From the NCBI GenBank assembly GCA_019787685.1, contig JAHNUO010000001.1:372001-436000 (forward strand): a stretch of 64,000 bases of DNA, in the 5' to 3' direction. Positions 1-8,592 of the stretch are shown here, in pieces. Below the pieces are notes generated by a model. It was given only the letters and a program-made list of their open reading frames with translations, was not told the origin of the DNA and did no database searches. The stretch is from Chiua virens (taxonomy: Eukaryota > Basidiomycota > Agaricomycetes > Boletales > Boletaceae). Within the stretch, counting starts at the first letter, position 1, and each line of letters starts with the position of its first letter. The position numbers and the translations under genes are program-made.

Positions 1-1121
1 CAGGATCATCATCGCCTCATTCGGCCCGGTTGAACCTTCCCCTCTCCCCTCTTTCGCCGAGTTTGGATCCCCCAGGCGCGCAGGCACTCCCAATAGTATC
101 GTCGCAAGATTTTGCAGAGTCAGAGGACGTGAATACTCTCTTCTCTTCCTGTGATGCCACCTCGCCACCAACACTAGATTACGGTCACCCTTCACCCAGA
201 TCACCCCATCCGACTTCATCACTGCTCGAGGTCGAGGTTGACGCACCTCGCCCTTTGTTGGCTCCGATAGGCATACCATGGACCTCGAGTCAGGATCCTG
301 AACCCCCATCGCCACCATCGTCTAGTTTCTCGTCATCGTTGAGCGATTACGACGAACCTCCCCCTCCCAGTTCACCACTAATATCAAGGCTAGATCTTCC
401 AGATCTCGAGGATGATGGCCCTCCCAAGATTGTTCCCTCTTCTCCATCTCGACGATCGTTTTCAGGTCTCCCCGATCCCGATATCGAGATGGACGGCTCG
501 ACGAGCGATCCAGTGCTTGCGTTGCCTGGTCAACATTTACTGTCGCTTCCGGGAGCAGAAACGGACGACGACCTAATACCGAGGATGACACTCCCATCAC
601 ATTCCGCTCCTTTCACCCCCCTGCTGTTCATCGACGATCCCCGTGACGTCCCATTACCGCGTTCGCCGTCTCCCGAGGATTTCGACTTGTGTATCTCGCC
701 AGAGGACTTTGCGGACCCCGAATTAGTTAAGTTATTCGACCTGCGGAAGAGGTCCATTGCTACTGAGCGCGCCGCCCGGCGTTTGGAGGCGCTCACAGAA
801 GATGTCGACCTGTTCACACGGGCCGAAGCTCGGAAAATACGCAAGCGAGAAAGAGAGCGAAGCAAAGAAGTGGGGGCCCTCCTTCGACTCAAGTTGGGCG
901 AGGTAGTCCCGACGTGTCATCCGCAGGAGCAGAGCCCCGATTCGAACCCACAAAACTATGCGCGTAGGCGAGGCATTATTGGGAATATGTCACAGCTTGT
1001 CGCACAGATGGTATTTCGCAGGAACGAGACGTCTCGGCCACTGGCGAAGCGCAAGACACCCAACACTGTCCGCGAGTATGTCCGATCCGCGTTATCGGAT
1101 CCTGTGATCGCGGATGAATGA
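1..1121 (+). CDS. Ser/Pro-rich hypothetical protein, 5' end outside window
   Basis: The frame is open from base 3 to a TGA at 1119-1121, so the window holds the last 370 or so residues and the start lies upstream. The visible protein is very rich in Ser, Pro and acidic residues, with repeated SPxSPS-like runs in the first two thirds. A charged, probably helical stretch follows (around 720-880), with dense Arg/Lys/Glu and an RKIRKRERERSK basic cluster that could be a nuclear localisation or nucleic-acid-binding segment. No domain was recognised. The composition suggests an intrinsically disordered nuclear or signalling protein, which is inference only. No intron signal is needed to read this part. 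Confidence 0.6.
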   Translation, partial: GSSSPHSARLNLPLSPLSPSLDPPGAQALPIVSSQDFAESEDVNTLFSSCDATSPPTLDYGHPSPRSPHPTSSLLEVEVDAPRPLLAPIGIPWTSSQDPEPPSPPSSSFSSSLSDYDEPPPPSSPLISRLDLPDLEDDGPPKIVPSSPSRRSFSGLPDPDIEMDGSTSDPVLALPGQHLLSLPGAETDDDLIPRMTLPSHSAPFTPLLFIDDPRDVPLPRSPSPEDFDLCISPEDFADPELVKLFDLRKRSIATERAARRLEALTEDVDLFTRAEARKIRKRERERSKEVGALLRLKLGEVVPTCHPQEQSPDSNPQNYARRRGIIGNMSQLVAQMVFRRNETSRPLAKRKTPNTVREYVRSALSDPVIADE

Positions 1122-2471
1122 GCACGAGACGGCGTCGTTTATCCTGTATGTTGTACCATGGCTCGCGTCAATATGCTGTGAGGTGTGTGTTTCCACCCCT
1201 TGATCGCCCAAAAATAGACTGAACCTTGAACTGCTTCCTTTTTACTCTATTTGTTCGTTTTCGTTAATCGCCCCTAGACGTTGAGGTTTACGAACGTGAT
1301 GTACGTTGATGTGTATGTGTTTCGGACGCTATGCTTTTCCGATTATTTCTCTCCCATCCCATTCGTATGCCCTGTAGTAGCTTGTTGTGTTCACCACTCC
1401 CGGGCCCTGACATTGGGTCACTTTGGCTCCTCTTTCTCTTTTCTTTGCACATTCTTCTTTCTTTCACGCTGCTTCATCCATCACAACGATATTCATTTCA
1501 GGTCACTTTTTGTTGTTTCTTTTTCCCACCGAATGTGTGTATGCTCACATCTAGGGAGACAAGAACTGAAGAAGAAGAGGAAGAAGAAAAGAGAGGCAAA
1601 TGTGGAATGGAAAAGGTTTGAATCAAAAGGAGCCAAGATTTCGTTTTTGTTTCGTTTTGTACGAGTCGTCGCATGACCATTCAAGTTGGCAAGCTGTAAT
1701 GACTTACATATGTATATGCGTTGCTGCCTCTTCGATCTGGATCTGGTTGATGAGCGTGTGGTTCAGGCTGTCGGAGACTGGAGGTTATCTAGCTGAGGGT
1801 GCTGGTCAAATGGTGATCGATAACCGATGGCGGTTGGGACGGCCCGCGGCCCGATCCAGAGTTCCAACGTTCCCCAACCACAAGGTATTTGACGTCATTG
1901 GGATACACGGCGCAAAGTGAAGTGATTCCAGAACGTATCTCGCTCCGAGGCTCAGTTCACTCTCACACGGATGATCGGCGATTCGACGTTTATAATATCA
2001 ACCCTGCAAAGAGTCGTTCTGCCCATTCTCGCGATGCCGGTCTGGTCTGGTAAGGGACCAGACGTGCCGGCTCCTAACCATCAATGGTGCTTTCGCACGC
2101 GCGCACGATGTCTATGTACTTGGTAAAAGACTGGATTGTCGGGAAGTATTTCAAGGTGGAAGATACGGTCGTAGAATTCAGGCGCCAGCATATCTCAGGC
2201 CGGTCGCACACTGACATAAAGATGGTTTATGGTTTGCTAGCTAGGATAGGAATATACATGAAGAAAGAACCCTGAGGGTAAGCCGGACGTGAATGACTGA
2301 GAGCTCTATGTAGTGATATAATTCGAGGGTGTCAATTTCAGGATTCGTGGAGGTAATAAGAACGAAAGGGCTGAGGATCGAGTATCAAAGTGAAGCGATG
2401 TCGCTTAAGCTGTGTAAACCAAGTCACTGGGATCAAAAAATGTGGAGCGCAGCCAGGATGCAAGAGGGTGC
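1122..2471. other. Intergenic stretch, start of duplicated unit 1
   Basis: No convincing gene was seen. 1281-1670 is T-rich with pyrimidine tracts. From about 1740 the sequence is alignable by eye with about 26300-27260, the 3' flank of gene b2, so this is where the first copy of the duplicated unit begins. Both copies keep a palindromic TGACGTCA (1890-1897 and 26429-26436), a CRE/ATF-like octamer, inside an otherwise diverged flank. Confidence 0.5.
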
Positions 2472-3264
2472 CTAGTGTTCAATATATAGTAGGCAGACGT
2501 GATAAATCAACCCTTTGGTAAGAGATGTCATCTACTATATTTCCGCAATTTGGGTTCACACTTACCGTAACATAACAGAAACACAGACGTCACGAAAGGG
2601 AGAAAGGGAAACCACAGGGTGGCTAGGAACATGGAAGCCGTCGTGTCTGCGATATCCGATTCCTGCAATCTTTTGCCTGTAGCCATGGAAACATCGTTAT
2701 CATGCTATTGCTTACCAGTTGCTTGAGAGCTCGTCCAATATGCAATGGACTGCCCCAGAAGAAAGCCAGCTGGACAACTAAACCTACCAGAGATGACATT
2801 CTCGAAGCGGTGACCACGCCAAGCAATCGCTCATGATGGTCCAACGGTGCGTGTAACATTCCAGCGCACAAGCACAAGACGATGGATTGCTATTATAAAA
2901 TTGTCGGTACTGAAACCATTGACCCTAATGAGACAGGCTTACTTGGGTAATCAGAGGCCAGAGGCGATGGTAATAGTGCTTGGAATCCAGATATCTCGTC
3001 ATCTGATGGCCAGCAAGCTCACGCGCCGGCGCGGGCAACGTTGCTGGCAGAAGCAGCGAGAAACACACGATATCCCGCAAGTTTTGCATGTGTGTGAACC
3101 ACTGGAACAACCACCTCTGGGAACTATATTCTGAATGAGCCTTAGGCTCTATGAACCGGTGTAAGAAAATGTTCGAAAGGACGTTCTGACGGTATTATAC
3201 CTGTATATTTCCTATGAATAGCTTCGTCAGGGCCTGCTCGATCCTGTGGGCTTTCCGCAGGCAC
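2472..3264 (-). CDS. Small multi-pass membrane protein b, copy 1 (start codon lost)
   Basis: Five exons on the minus strand: 3264-3201, 3148-2943, 2889-2716, 2662-2566 and 2512-2472. The introns are 52-53 nt with GT-AG ends and phases that fit throughout, giving about 193 residues. The same model works in copies 2 and 3, which supports it. The protein has a polar N-terminus, then hydrophobic segments around VCFSLLLPATLP, IVLCLCAGML, SSLVGLVVQLAFFWG and a C-terminal FLATLWFPFLPFVTSVFLL. The family is not recognised. The codon matching the ATG of b2 and b3 is GTG here (3264-3262), and no in-frame upstream ATG was found before a TAA. This copy may be silent or start elsewhere. It is divergent from a1, 426 bp apart. 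Confidence 0.6.
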
Positions 3265-3690
3265 TCTCCGAGTAGGGCGAAAGGTGGGGCAACGTAACTC
3301 CTGTACATGCGCTTTTTAACTGCATGGGATTGGCTACGTAGCACGTGTGCTTCAAGTTGACTCGAGTGGAGTTGAGTTGGCTGGAATAGATGCCATGTGT
3401 GTGGCTATGTACAATGTGCCTTAGTTGCTATTTGATCCACGCCGGCGCGAAGTTCTAGCTCCACGCAACATGCGCATCATGCGAGGTGCCGCCCACCGGC
3501 GGAGATGAGCAGGGTTCGACCTGGAAGACAATGTACCTATCACAACGCGCCAACCACACGTCGGTGACACATTCCATACACTCCAAATTCTCAAAAAATA
3601 TAGGTCTCATAATAAATTCGCCTATATCTAGCCGAGAGCACAGTGTGGCGTTTTTTTATCACAACTTGAACTGCAGCTATACTGGCCAAC
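3265..3690. promoter_or_regulatory. Shared divergent promoter region of b1/a1
   Basis: This 426 bp gap separates the 5' ends of b1 (minus) and a1 (plus). Parts are conserved with the b2/a2 gap, including CTTTTTAACTGCATGG, an ATTGG (reverse CCAAT) and TACGTAGCACGT, plus a T-run with TTTATCACAAC just upstream of the a-gene ATG. These look like core promoter elements for both directions, inferred from conservation between paralogues only. Confidence 0.45.
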
Positions 3691-4360
3691 ATGTCTACTT
3701 CCAGTTCCATGCAGGCTGAAAAGGCGACCCAACTTGACGTTGGCACCCGGGAAAGAGACCTTGAGCTGGACAGCCGAGAGTCCACCGGATCGGATGTGCA
3801 GGACCCACCCTGGACAAATACAAACGCCGTGGTTCGTCCCTTTCTTCGCATCTTCTTTCTACCGGAAAAAATAAACGGCATCCGATAGATTTCTTCTTTG
3901 ATAACAATGCTCGCCATCTTAACAAACCATGCCCCTAATAATAGGGTTGCCCTACTTCAGGTGGCAGCTGCTGCGATTGGTCTGACGTTGTTGGCGTTAC
4001 GCTACTTTCATACCCAAACATTAAACCGTGCTGTGAGTTTATCTTCGTATAGGTTTTCCGAGTGTCGGGCTCAACGGTACCCACGCACAGGATCTCCAGA
4101 TATCACCTCTCATTCAATATCTTGCGCGCTGCTTTCCATACCTCATGTTGGCGGCTTGTTGCACGTCTGTGGCTCTGGATATTGCACTGGACTACCCGAC
4201 GGAGGTGATCGTTTCTCTGACATCAGTGATCGCATCTGCTGTTCTTCCTGTCACATTTGGTTCCCGACTTCCTCCGATCTGTACTGGTGTTCTCATGGTC
4301 TGTTTTCCGTTATCTTTCATGACTTTAGTGCTCCTTGTATGTATTCTGCCCACCACATAG
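3691..4360 (+). CDS. Small four-TM membrane protein a, copy 1
   Basis: Three exons, 3691-3831, 3889-4032 and 4091-4360, join in phase 0 to give 184 residues. The introns (57 and 58 nt) are conserved in a2 and a3, including an unusual GTTCGT donor for intron 1. The first 47 residues are polar and acidic (MSTSSSMQAEKATQLD...). Four hydrophobic segments follow: VALLQVAAAAIGLTLLALRYF, one around MLAACCTSVAL, one around SVIASAVLPVTFG, and a C-terminal VLMVCFPLSFMTLVLLV. No known family was recognised. The gene is divergent from b1; the retrotransposon block begins 220 bp downstream. It appears intact. Confidence 0.7.
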
Positions 4361-4580
4361 TTGACACGACGATTCACTTCCTGGAAAAGTTATGATGTCC
4401 AGAACAGATTAGCAACAGTATTGATTTCCATGCATATTGTCTCTTCCCTCTTTCCCTTTATTCACATGTTACTTGTTGCATTGTATCATAGTAGTAAAGA
4501 GTTGTTTGTGATAAAGTTGCGAATCCAGGTTGAAGCTGGAGTAGTAGTTGGCTCATATGCGAGCAATGAGAGTGGGGCAT
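4361..4580. other. 3' flank of a1 up to retrotransposon boundary
   Basis: Non-coding as far as can be seen. It aligns with the 3' flank of a2 (29087-29350) until just before 4581, where the LTR of element A begins. Confidence 0.5.
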
Positions 4581-4749
4581 TGTGAGAAACTTATAAGGAT
4601 CAGTCCCAATATCAGAAGCGAAGTGCTAATGATTTCAAGACTAAGGAAACGATACAGAAAACTATACTACTTATATACGTTTGAGAATGCTAGCACGGAC
4701 CAAGAGAATATAGAAGGAATTCCTATGTAAAGGAATTAATGGAAAAGGG
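4581..4749 (-). repeat. Element A 3' LTR, truncated
   Basis: Matches 24919-25087 base for base as far as checked, but lacks the last roughly ten bases of the plus-strand copy (the TGTCGTCAT start of the LTR). Instead it runs directly into a B-type LTR at 4750. It includes the TATATAAG box and the AGTCTTGAAAT priming sequence on the minus strand. Confidence 0.85.
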
Positions 4750-5152
4750 TGTTACGATACCAACTTTTCCTCACTTCATAACTCCAACATTCGACCTATT
4801 CTAAAGATACATGCCTCATGTCAAGGCTATCCAAAGGACCATATCCGATTGGCTACCACAATAACACAGCATCCATCACCTCATGTCCTTATCTATTCAT
4901 TTCCCTTATCACTGACTCACCAACGGCAGTGCAAGGCTATGTTCTTATCTATGACTCATATCTATTCACACCTTATCATCCAATAGGATACAGTATGCTT
5001 ATCTACGTAGTTCATACTCAGATTAAAACTCCGATATCCATGTAGTATATAAACCCCATGAATCTAAGCCAGAGAGCTCTAACAAAGTTCTCTTGGAGTT
5101 TTCGCCTCTTCACTGGACTGAACCCCCTCTTCACTACACCACTACAACTTTA
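4750..5152 (+). repeat. Diverged B-family LTR, 3' end missing
   Basis: Starts with TGTTACGATACC exactly like the B LTRs and follows them with scattered substitutions, including the TATATAAACCCCATG promoter and AACAAAGTTCT. It ends near 5152, about 50 bp short, where element A integrase sequence begins. It is older than LTR1-LTR3 of the array. It replaces the C-terminal integrase coding region and the first bases of the 3' LTR of A. Confidence 0.75.
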
Positions 5153-5916
5153 ATCTTCGATCATCGAGCTTCTTTGAAGGTCGCTCGGTTCGGATATTTG
5201 TCGCTTCGAGAAGGACCAGATCATCTTTCTGGTACTCTTTCGAAGGTCGTGCCAATCGATCATAGAACCTTTTCATATCTTCCTTCGCATGGGCCAATGC
5301 AAACGAAGCTACTTCTCTCAACCGTTTCATCTTGTCAACGAACTCCGCGGCGGTCTGATTGCGGATCGGCTTTGGTTCTTTGACAAAAATGGAAGGGGAG
5401 TGACCGTAGTTCAACAGGAACGGAGTATATCCTGTGGAAGATGTGGTCGCGTTGTTGTGAGTGAATTCAGCCATTGCGAGCCATTCCGTCCAGTCTGTTT
5501 GTCTGTGATTCACATACAACCGGAGGTACTGCTCGATCTCGGCATTAATGCGCTCGGTTTGTCCGTCCGTCTGAGGGTGATAAGCCGTCGACGGGTTTCC
5601 TTCAATAGAAAGGCATTTGTAGAACTCTCTCATGAAAGATGAGACGAAGTTCGATCCGCGGTCAGAGATCACCTTCTTAGGAGTGCCGTGGAGTTTGAAT
5701 ACATGATCCACGAATATCTTGGCAACTCCCATTGTGGTGATATCTGTATTAATGGGGAATAATCGGACCATCTTCGAAAATCGGTCTACAACGACTAGGA
5801 TGCCATTTCGTCCGTTAGATTCGGGAAGTGGGCCGATGATGTCCACGGAGATCGTATGCCAAGGGTGACTCGGTACATTGTGTGGGTTCAGCGGTGTCTT
5901 AGAACCCAAGTGTGAC
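5153..5916 (-). pseudogene. Element A integrase, 3' part of pol
   Basis: The minus-strand frame covers the integrase catalytic core: SVDIIGPLPES with the first Asp, VISDRGSNFVS with the second, and AYHPQTDGQTERIN with the Glu. It runs to RPSKKLDDRRL, where it is cut by the truncated B LTR, so the C-terminal region is missing. Its 5' end abuts LTR1 of the B array at the GTGAC target duplication. After allowing for that duplication the frame is continuous with the HHCC region ending at 19915, so B inserted into an open integrase frame. Confidence 0.85.
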
Positions 5917-6347
5917 TGTTACGATACCAACTTTTCCTCACTTCTCAAATCCAACGTTTGATCGATTCTAATTATAAACACCTCATGCCAAGGCTGTTCA
6001 AAGGATCATATCCGATTGGCTGCCACAATAACACAGCATCCATCAACTCATGCCCCTTATCTTTCATTTCCCTTATCACTGACTCATCAATCGGCAGTGC
6101 AAGGCTATGCTCTTATCTATGACTCATATAAATTCACACCTTATCATCCAATAGGATACATTATGCTTATCTACGTAGTTCATACTCAGATTAGAACTCC
6201 GATATCCATGTAGTATATAAACCCCATGAATGACAGCCAGAGGACTCTAACAAAGTTCTCTTGGAGTTTTCGCCTCTCATCTGGACTGAACCCCCTCTCA
6301 CATCATCCACTACACTTTACAGTCTAGATTTGTTCTAGGTTGTTTCA
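5917..6347 (+). repeat. Family B LTR1 (431 bp)
   Basis: TG...CA ends (TGTTACG...GTTTCA). The TATA box TATATAA is at 6214-6220. The likely transcript start is AACAAAGTTCT at 6249-6259, about 36 nt downstream, which is also complementary to the priming site past the LTR. It differs from LTR2 only at LTR position 31 (A at 5947, G at 12409). Confidence 0.92.
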
Positions 6348-6349
6348 TT

Positions 6350-6360
6350 AGAACTTTGTT
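6350..6360 (+). promoter_or_regulatory. Self-priming primer-binding site, B unit 1
   Basis: AGAACTTTGTT lies 2 nt after the LTR end. It is the exact reverse complement of AACAAAGTTCT in the LTR at 6249-6259. No TGG, as expected for a tRNA-primed site, follows the LTR. The arrangement matches the self-priming known for Tf1/sushi-type chromoviruses, where the first 11 nt of the mRNA fold back onto the primer site. Confidence 0.75.
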
Positions 6361-6580
6361 GCTTTCTTCGCCGTCGATACTACTGTCAAGTCCCTCGACC
6401 TCGTCGTAGCCATCTTACCACTAAACAAGAGGAACAAGCGCACAGAGTAAGTCGCAACCCTTTGAACGGAAGATTATATCCTCTTCAGAAGTCGCTTGAG
6501 ACCAAAGGTCCACATAGCGCAGAAGTCGATAGCGCACCCTTGACACTCATTGTCCTCTTAACTGAGACCACAAAAAAATA

Positions 6581-7147
6581 GTGTCCAACCTACCTCTATC
6601 TGCTATCGCCGCCGCTCAGGAAGCCTTCCCTGATCTCGTTGACGAACCCTACGTCTTCGACGCCGCCTACCTCGCAGAAGTCGTCACCTTAGAGGATCTA
6701 GATCCCCAGGACCGTACCAACACAGAGATTTTCCACGCCTTATTAGGCCACTTTTTAGGAGATGATTCATCGCTCCCAGACTACTCAACCGACAGAGAGT
6801 CAACCCGGTCCGACAGCCCGGAATTACGGTATCCAACTGAGGAACCGGAGATTAAACGAGAATACTTTCCCGCTCCCATTCCCAAAAGAGAACCATCCCC
6901 ATTCCCTCCTGCGCCACTAAGAGAGCCATCTGAGGAAAGTTTCGGAGACCCTAACGATTGGCTCCCACCCAGAGAAATTGAGAGAAGGAACGCCAGGACA
7001 GATCTCGAAAGAAAGAGAATCCTGAGACGATACAAAGCTAACCTAGTACCAACGCGCATTCGTCCCTACTCCCAATACGATAACTTCGAGTACCCTTACT
7101 TTAGGCCTCGAAACACACTTAGAACCCCTAGGAGATACATCCAATAG
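6581..7147 (+). CDS. Family B ORF1, acidic protein of unknown role
   Basis: Open frame of about 188 residues ending in TAG at 7145-7147. The N-terminal half is acidic (PDLVDEPYVF, EVVTLEDLDPQD). It is followed by Pro/Glu-rich and then Arg-rich segments (EIERRNARTDLERKRILRRY). No ATG lies at the 5' end: the frame opens after TGA at 6563 and the first plausible initiator is GTG at 6581, so the true start may be non-AUG or spliced from the leader. The frame is conserved in unit 2 except for one nonsense codon. No known gag or pol domain was recognised. Confidence 0.5.
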   Translation: MSNLPLSAIAAAQEAFPDLVDEPYVFDAAYLAEVVTLEDLDPQDRTNTEIFHALLGHFLGDDSSLPDYSTDRESTRSDSPELRYPTEEPEIKREYFPAPIPKREPSPFPPAPLREPSEESFGDPNDWLPPREIERRNARTDLERKRILRRYKANLVPTRIRPYSQYDNFEYPYFRPRNTLRTPRRYIQ

Positions 7148-7417
7148 ATGCTAGCTTACTTCGTATTTGCAGCAATCTTTGTAATCTTCCTTACAGTTCT
7201 TTTTATCCTTTACCAAGTCTCAAAGAATCTTATCGATTACCAAAGGTCCCTAAACTTCAGGATCCAGTTTAACGAATACACGGTTATTTTCGCCCTCTAC
7301 GCTCCCTACGAACAACAGGACTACCAGTACCAGGCACCCCCCGTTATTAACAACACCGCCGGTCCTTGGAACGCACCAGTAAACGCAGGCGATTGGGACA
7401 ATCAAACCGATAACTAA
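7148..7417 (+). CDS. Family B ORF2, small single-pass membrane protein
   Basis: 89 residues. The ATG at 7148 directly follows the stop codon of ORF1 (TAGATG), which favours termination-reinitiation. Residues 3-23 form a strong hydrophobic helix (YFVFAAIFVIFLTVLFILY), followed by a basic/polar junction and a Tyr/Gln/Asn-rich tail. The predicted topology is a single-pass membrane protein. It is intact in unit 2 with one substitution (F to V). Gag starts 2 nt after its stop. Membrane-anchored ORFs upstream of gag are not standard in Ty3/gypsy elements, and its function is unknown. Confidence 0.65.
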   Translation: MLAYFVFAAIFVIFLTVLFILYQVSKNLIDYQRSLNFRIQFNEYTVIFALYAPYEQQDYQYQAPPVINNTAGPWNAPVNAGDWDNQTDN

Positions 7418-7419
7418 AC

Positions 7420-8592
7420 ATGTCAGGATACACCTACGCCACCGCCCTCAAAGATCTAAACAACCAATCATTGAACGATGGAGATCGTCTCACGGCATCG
7501 GCTTGGCTGGTCCAAGAACTGACGAATGTGGTTGCCACACTAGAAAACAAAATAAACTCGGGAGCAATTGCTCCAGCAGCTTCCTCGTCTAAAGTCGAAA
7601 TATTCGCAGACCCCGGTCTCTATGACGGAGATCAAGCCAAATTCGAAGAATGGTGGGCAAAAATGAAAGGATGGCTCGACATTAATCAGAGGGCTATCGC
7701 CCCTGATTCACACCATGCGGTACTCGTGGTACTCTCACGTCTCAAAGGAGCAAAAAGCTCGCAATTCGCCGAGACAAGATTAGCTCAAGGTTCTAAACTC
7801 ACATGGGCACAACTAGTCGTGGACATAGAAGGAATGTTCCGACAAAACAATAAAGTGGACTGGGCTCGTACCCAATTGGAAAACCTAAAACAGGGTAACA
7901 TGAGGGTCGAAGACTTCATAGTCCGATGGGAAAACCTGTGGCAACAAGCCCAGATCAACCCTACACATGCCATAAGACTTCTGGAAACAAACACTGCCAG
8001 AAGCATAATATTCCAAATCTTCAAAGACGGACAACGGCAAGACCCGAACGATCCGATCTACATGAATCCAAAACATCCATCCTATATTGATGACCGCAAC
8101 CAAGCAGTTATCAAATACCTAGCCGCAATTCGCACAGCGGGTAACTCCTTTGAGTCAATCAACTATGTCCGAGGAGAAAGGAACTGGAAACAGAAGGACC
8201 CCAATGCAATGGACATAGGGGCCGTCACATATGAACAAGACGAAGATGGCTGGTTCACCGGCAAAGAAGTAAGGGCACTTGGCCAAAAGAAGGTCAACCC
8301 TAACAACAAGTGCTTCAACTGCGGAGAAAAGGGACATATCCCAAGGGAATGCCCTAAACCCAAAGTGCAATGCCCGGAGTGCAAATTCTACGCCGGAAAC
8401 CATAAAGCCTCATGTGGAAAAACTCGAAAAGCGAGATCCACATCTCAAAAAGAAGCCCCTAAAACTTCAACTTCTTCAGTCCCGGATAAGGACCCCTTTG
8501 CGGCCATCCGTGGAATGACTCCTGAAGAAGTACAGGCATATTATTACGACAAGTACGAAACCGAAAAGAAGGGAAAAGGCAAGGCGAACTGA
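7420..8592 (+). CDS. Family B gag, unit 1
   Basis: 390 residues from ATG 7420 to TGA 8590-8592. The capsid-like region contains FEEWWAKMKGWLDIN and a FRQNNKVDWARTQLENLKQG retrotransposon-gag signature. A CX2CX4HX4C zinc knuckle (CFNCGEKGHIPREC) sits at about residues 298-311, followed by a second Cys-rich stretch and a basic KKGKGKAN tail. It forms the particle core and binds RNA. Pol overlaps its 3' end in the -1 frame. Confidence 0.9.
   Translation: MSGYTYATALKDLNNQSLNDGDRLTASAWLVQELTNVVATLENKINSGAIAPAASSSKVEIFADPGLYDGDQAKFEEWWAKMKGWLDINQRAIAPDSHHAVLVVLSRLKGAKSSQFAETRLAQGSKLTWAQLVVDIEGMFRQNNKVDWARTQLENLKQGNMRVEDFIVRWENLWQQAQINPTHAIRLLETNTARSIIFQIFKDGQRQDPNDPIYMNPKHPSYIDDRNQAVIKYLAAIRTAGNSFESINYVRGERNWKQKDPNAMDIGAVTYEQDEDGWFTGKEVRALGQKKVNPNNKCFNCGEKGHIPRECPKPKVQCPECKFYAGNHKASCGKTRKARSTSQKEAPKTSTSSVPDKDPFAAIRGMTPEEVQAYYYDKYETEKKGKGKAN
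8571..8577 (+). promoter_or_regulatory. -1 ribosomal frameshift slippery site GGGAAAA, unit 1
   Basis: In the gag frame the heptamer reads G GGA AAA, a perfect X XXY YYZ, 13 nt before the gag stop. Pol continues in the -1 frame (codons starting at 8589 and in register with 8781). About 5 nt downstream, GGCGAAC can pair with GTTCGCGCC through a small bulge to give a possible stimulatory stem. Inferred from sequence only. Confidence 0.7.

Noticed and set aside
2923..3148. Gene b as a STE3-type pheromone receptor
   Set aside because: The YHRLW segment and several membrane helices recalled STE3, but the protein is under 200 residues, lacks seven clear helices and shows no receptor signature.
3201..3308. 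Minus-strand frame starting MYRSYVAPPF as the first exon of gene b
   Set aside because: Open in units 1 and 2, but the alternative frame starting M(P/L)AESSQ is conserved in b2 and b3, with the right splice phase into exon 2.
4581..4749. The 168 bp direct repeat at 4581 and 24919 as a novel flanking repeat or attachment site
   Set aside because: Its ends (TG...CA on the minus strand), TATA box, priming sequence and position at both ends of element A show it is simply the LTR of A.
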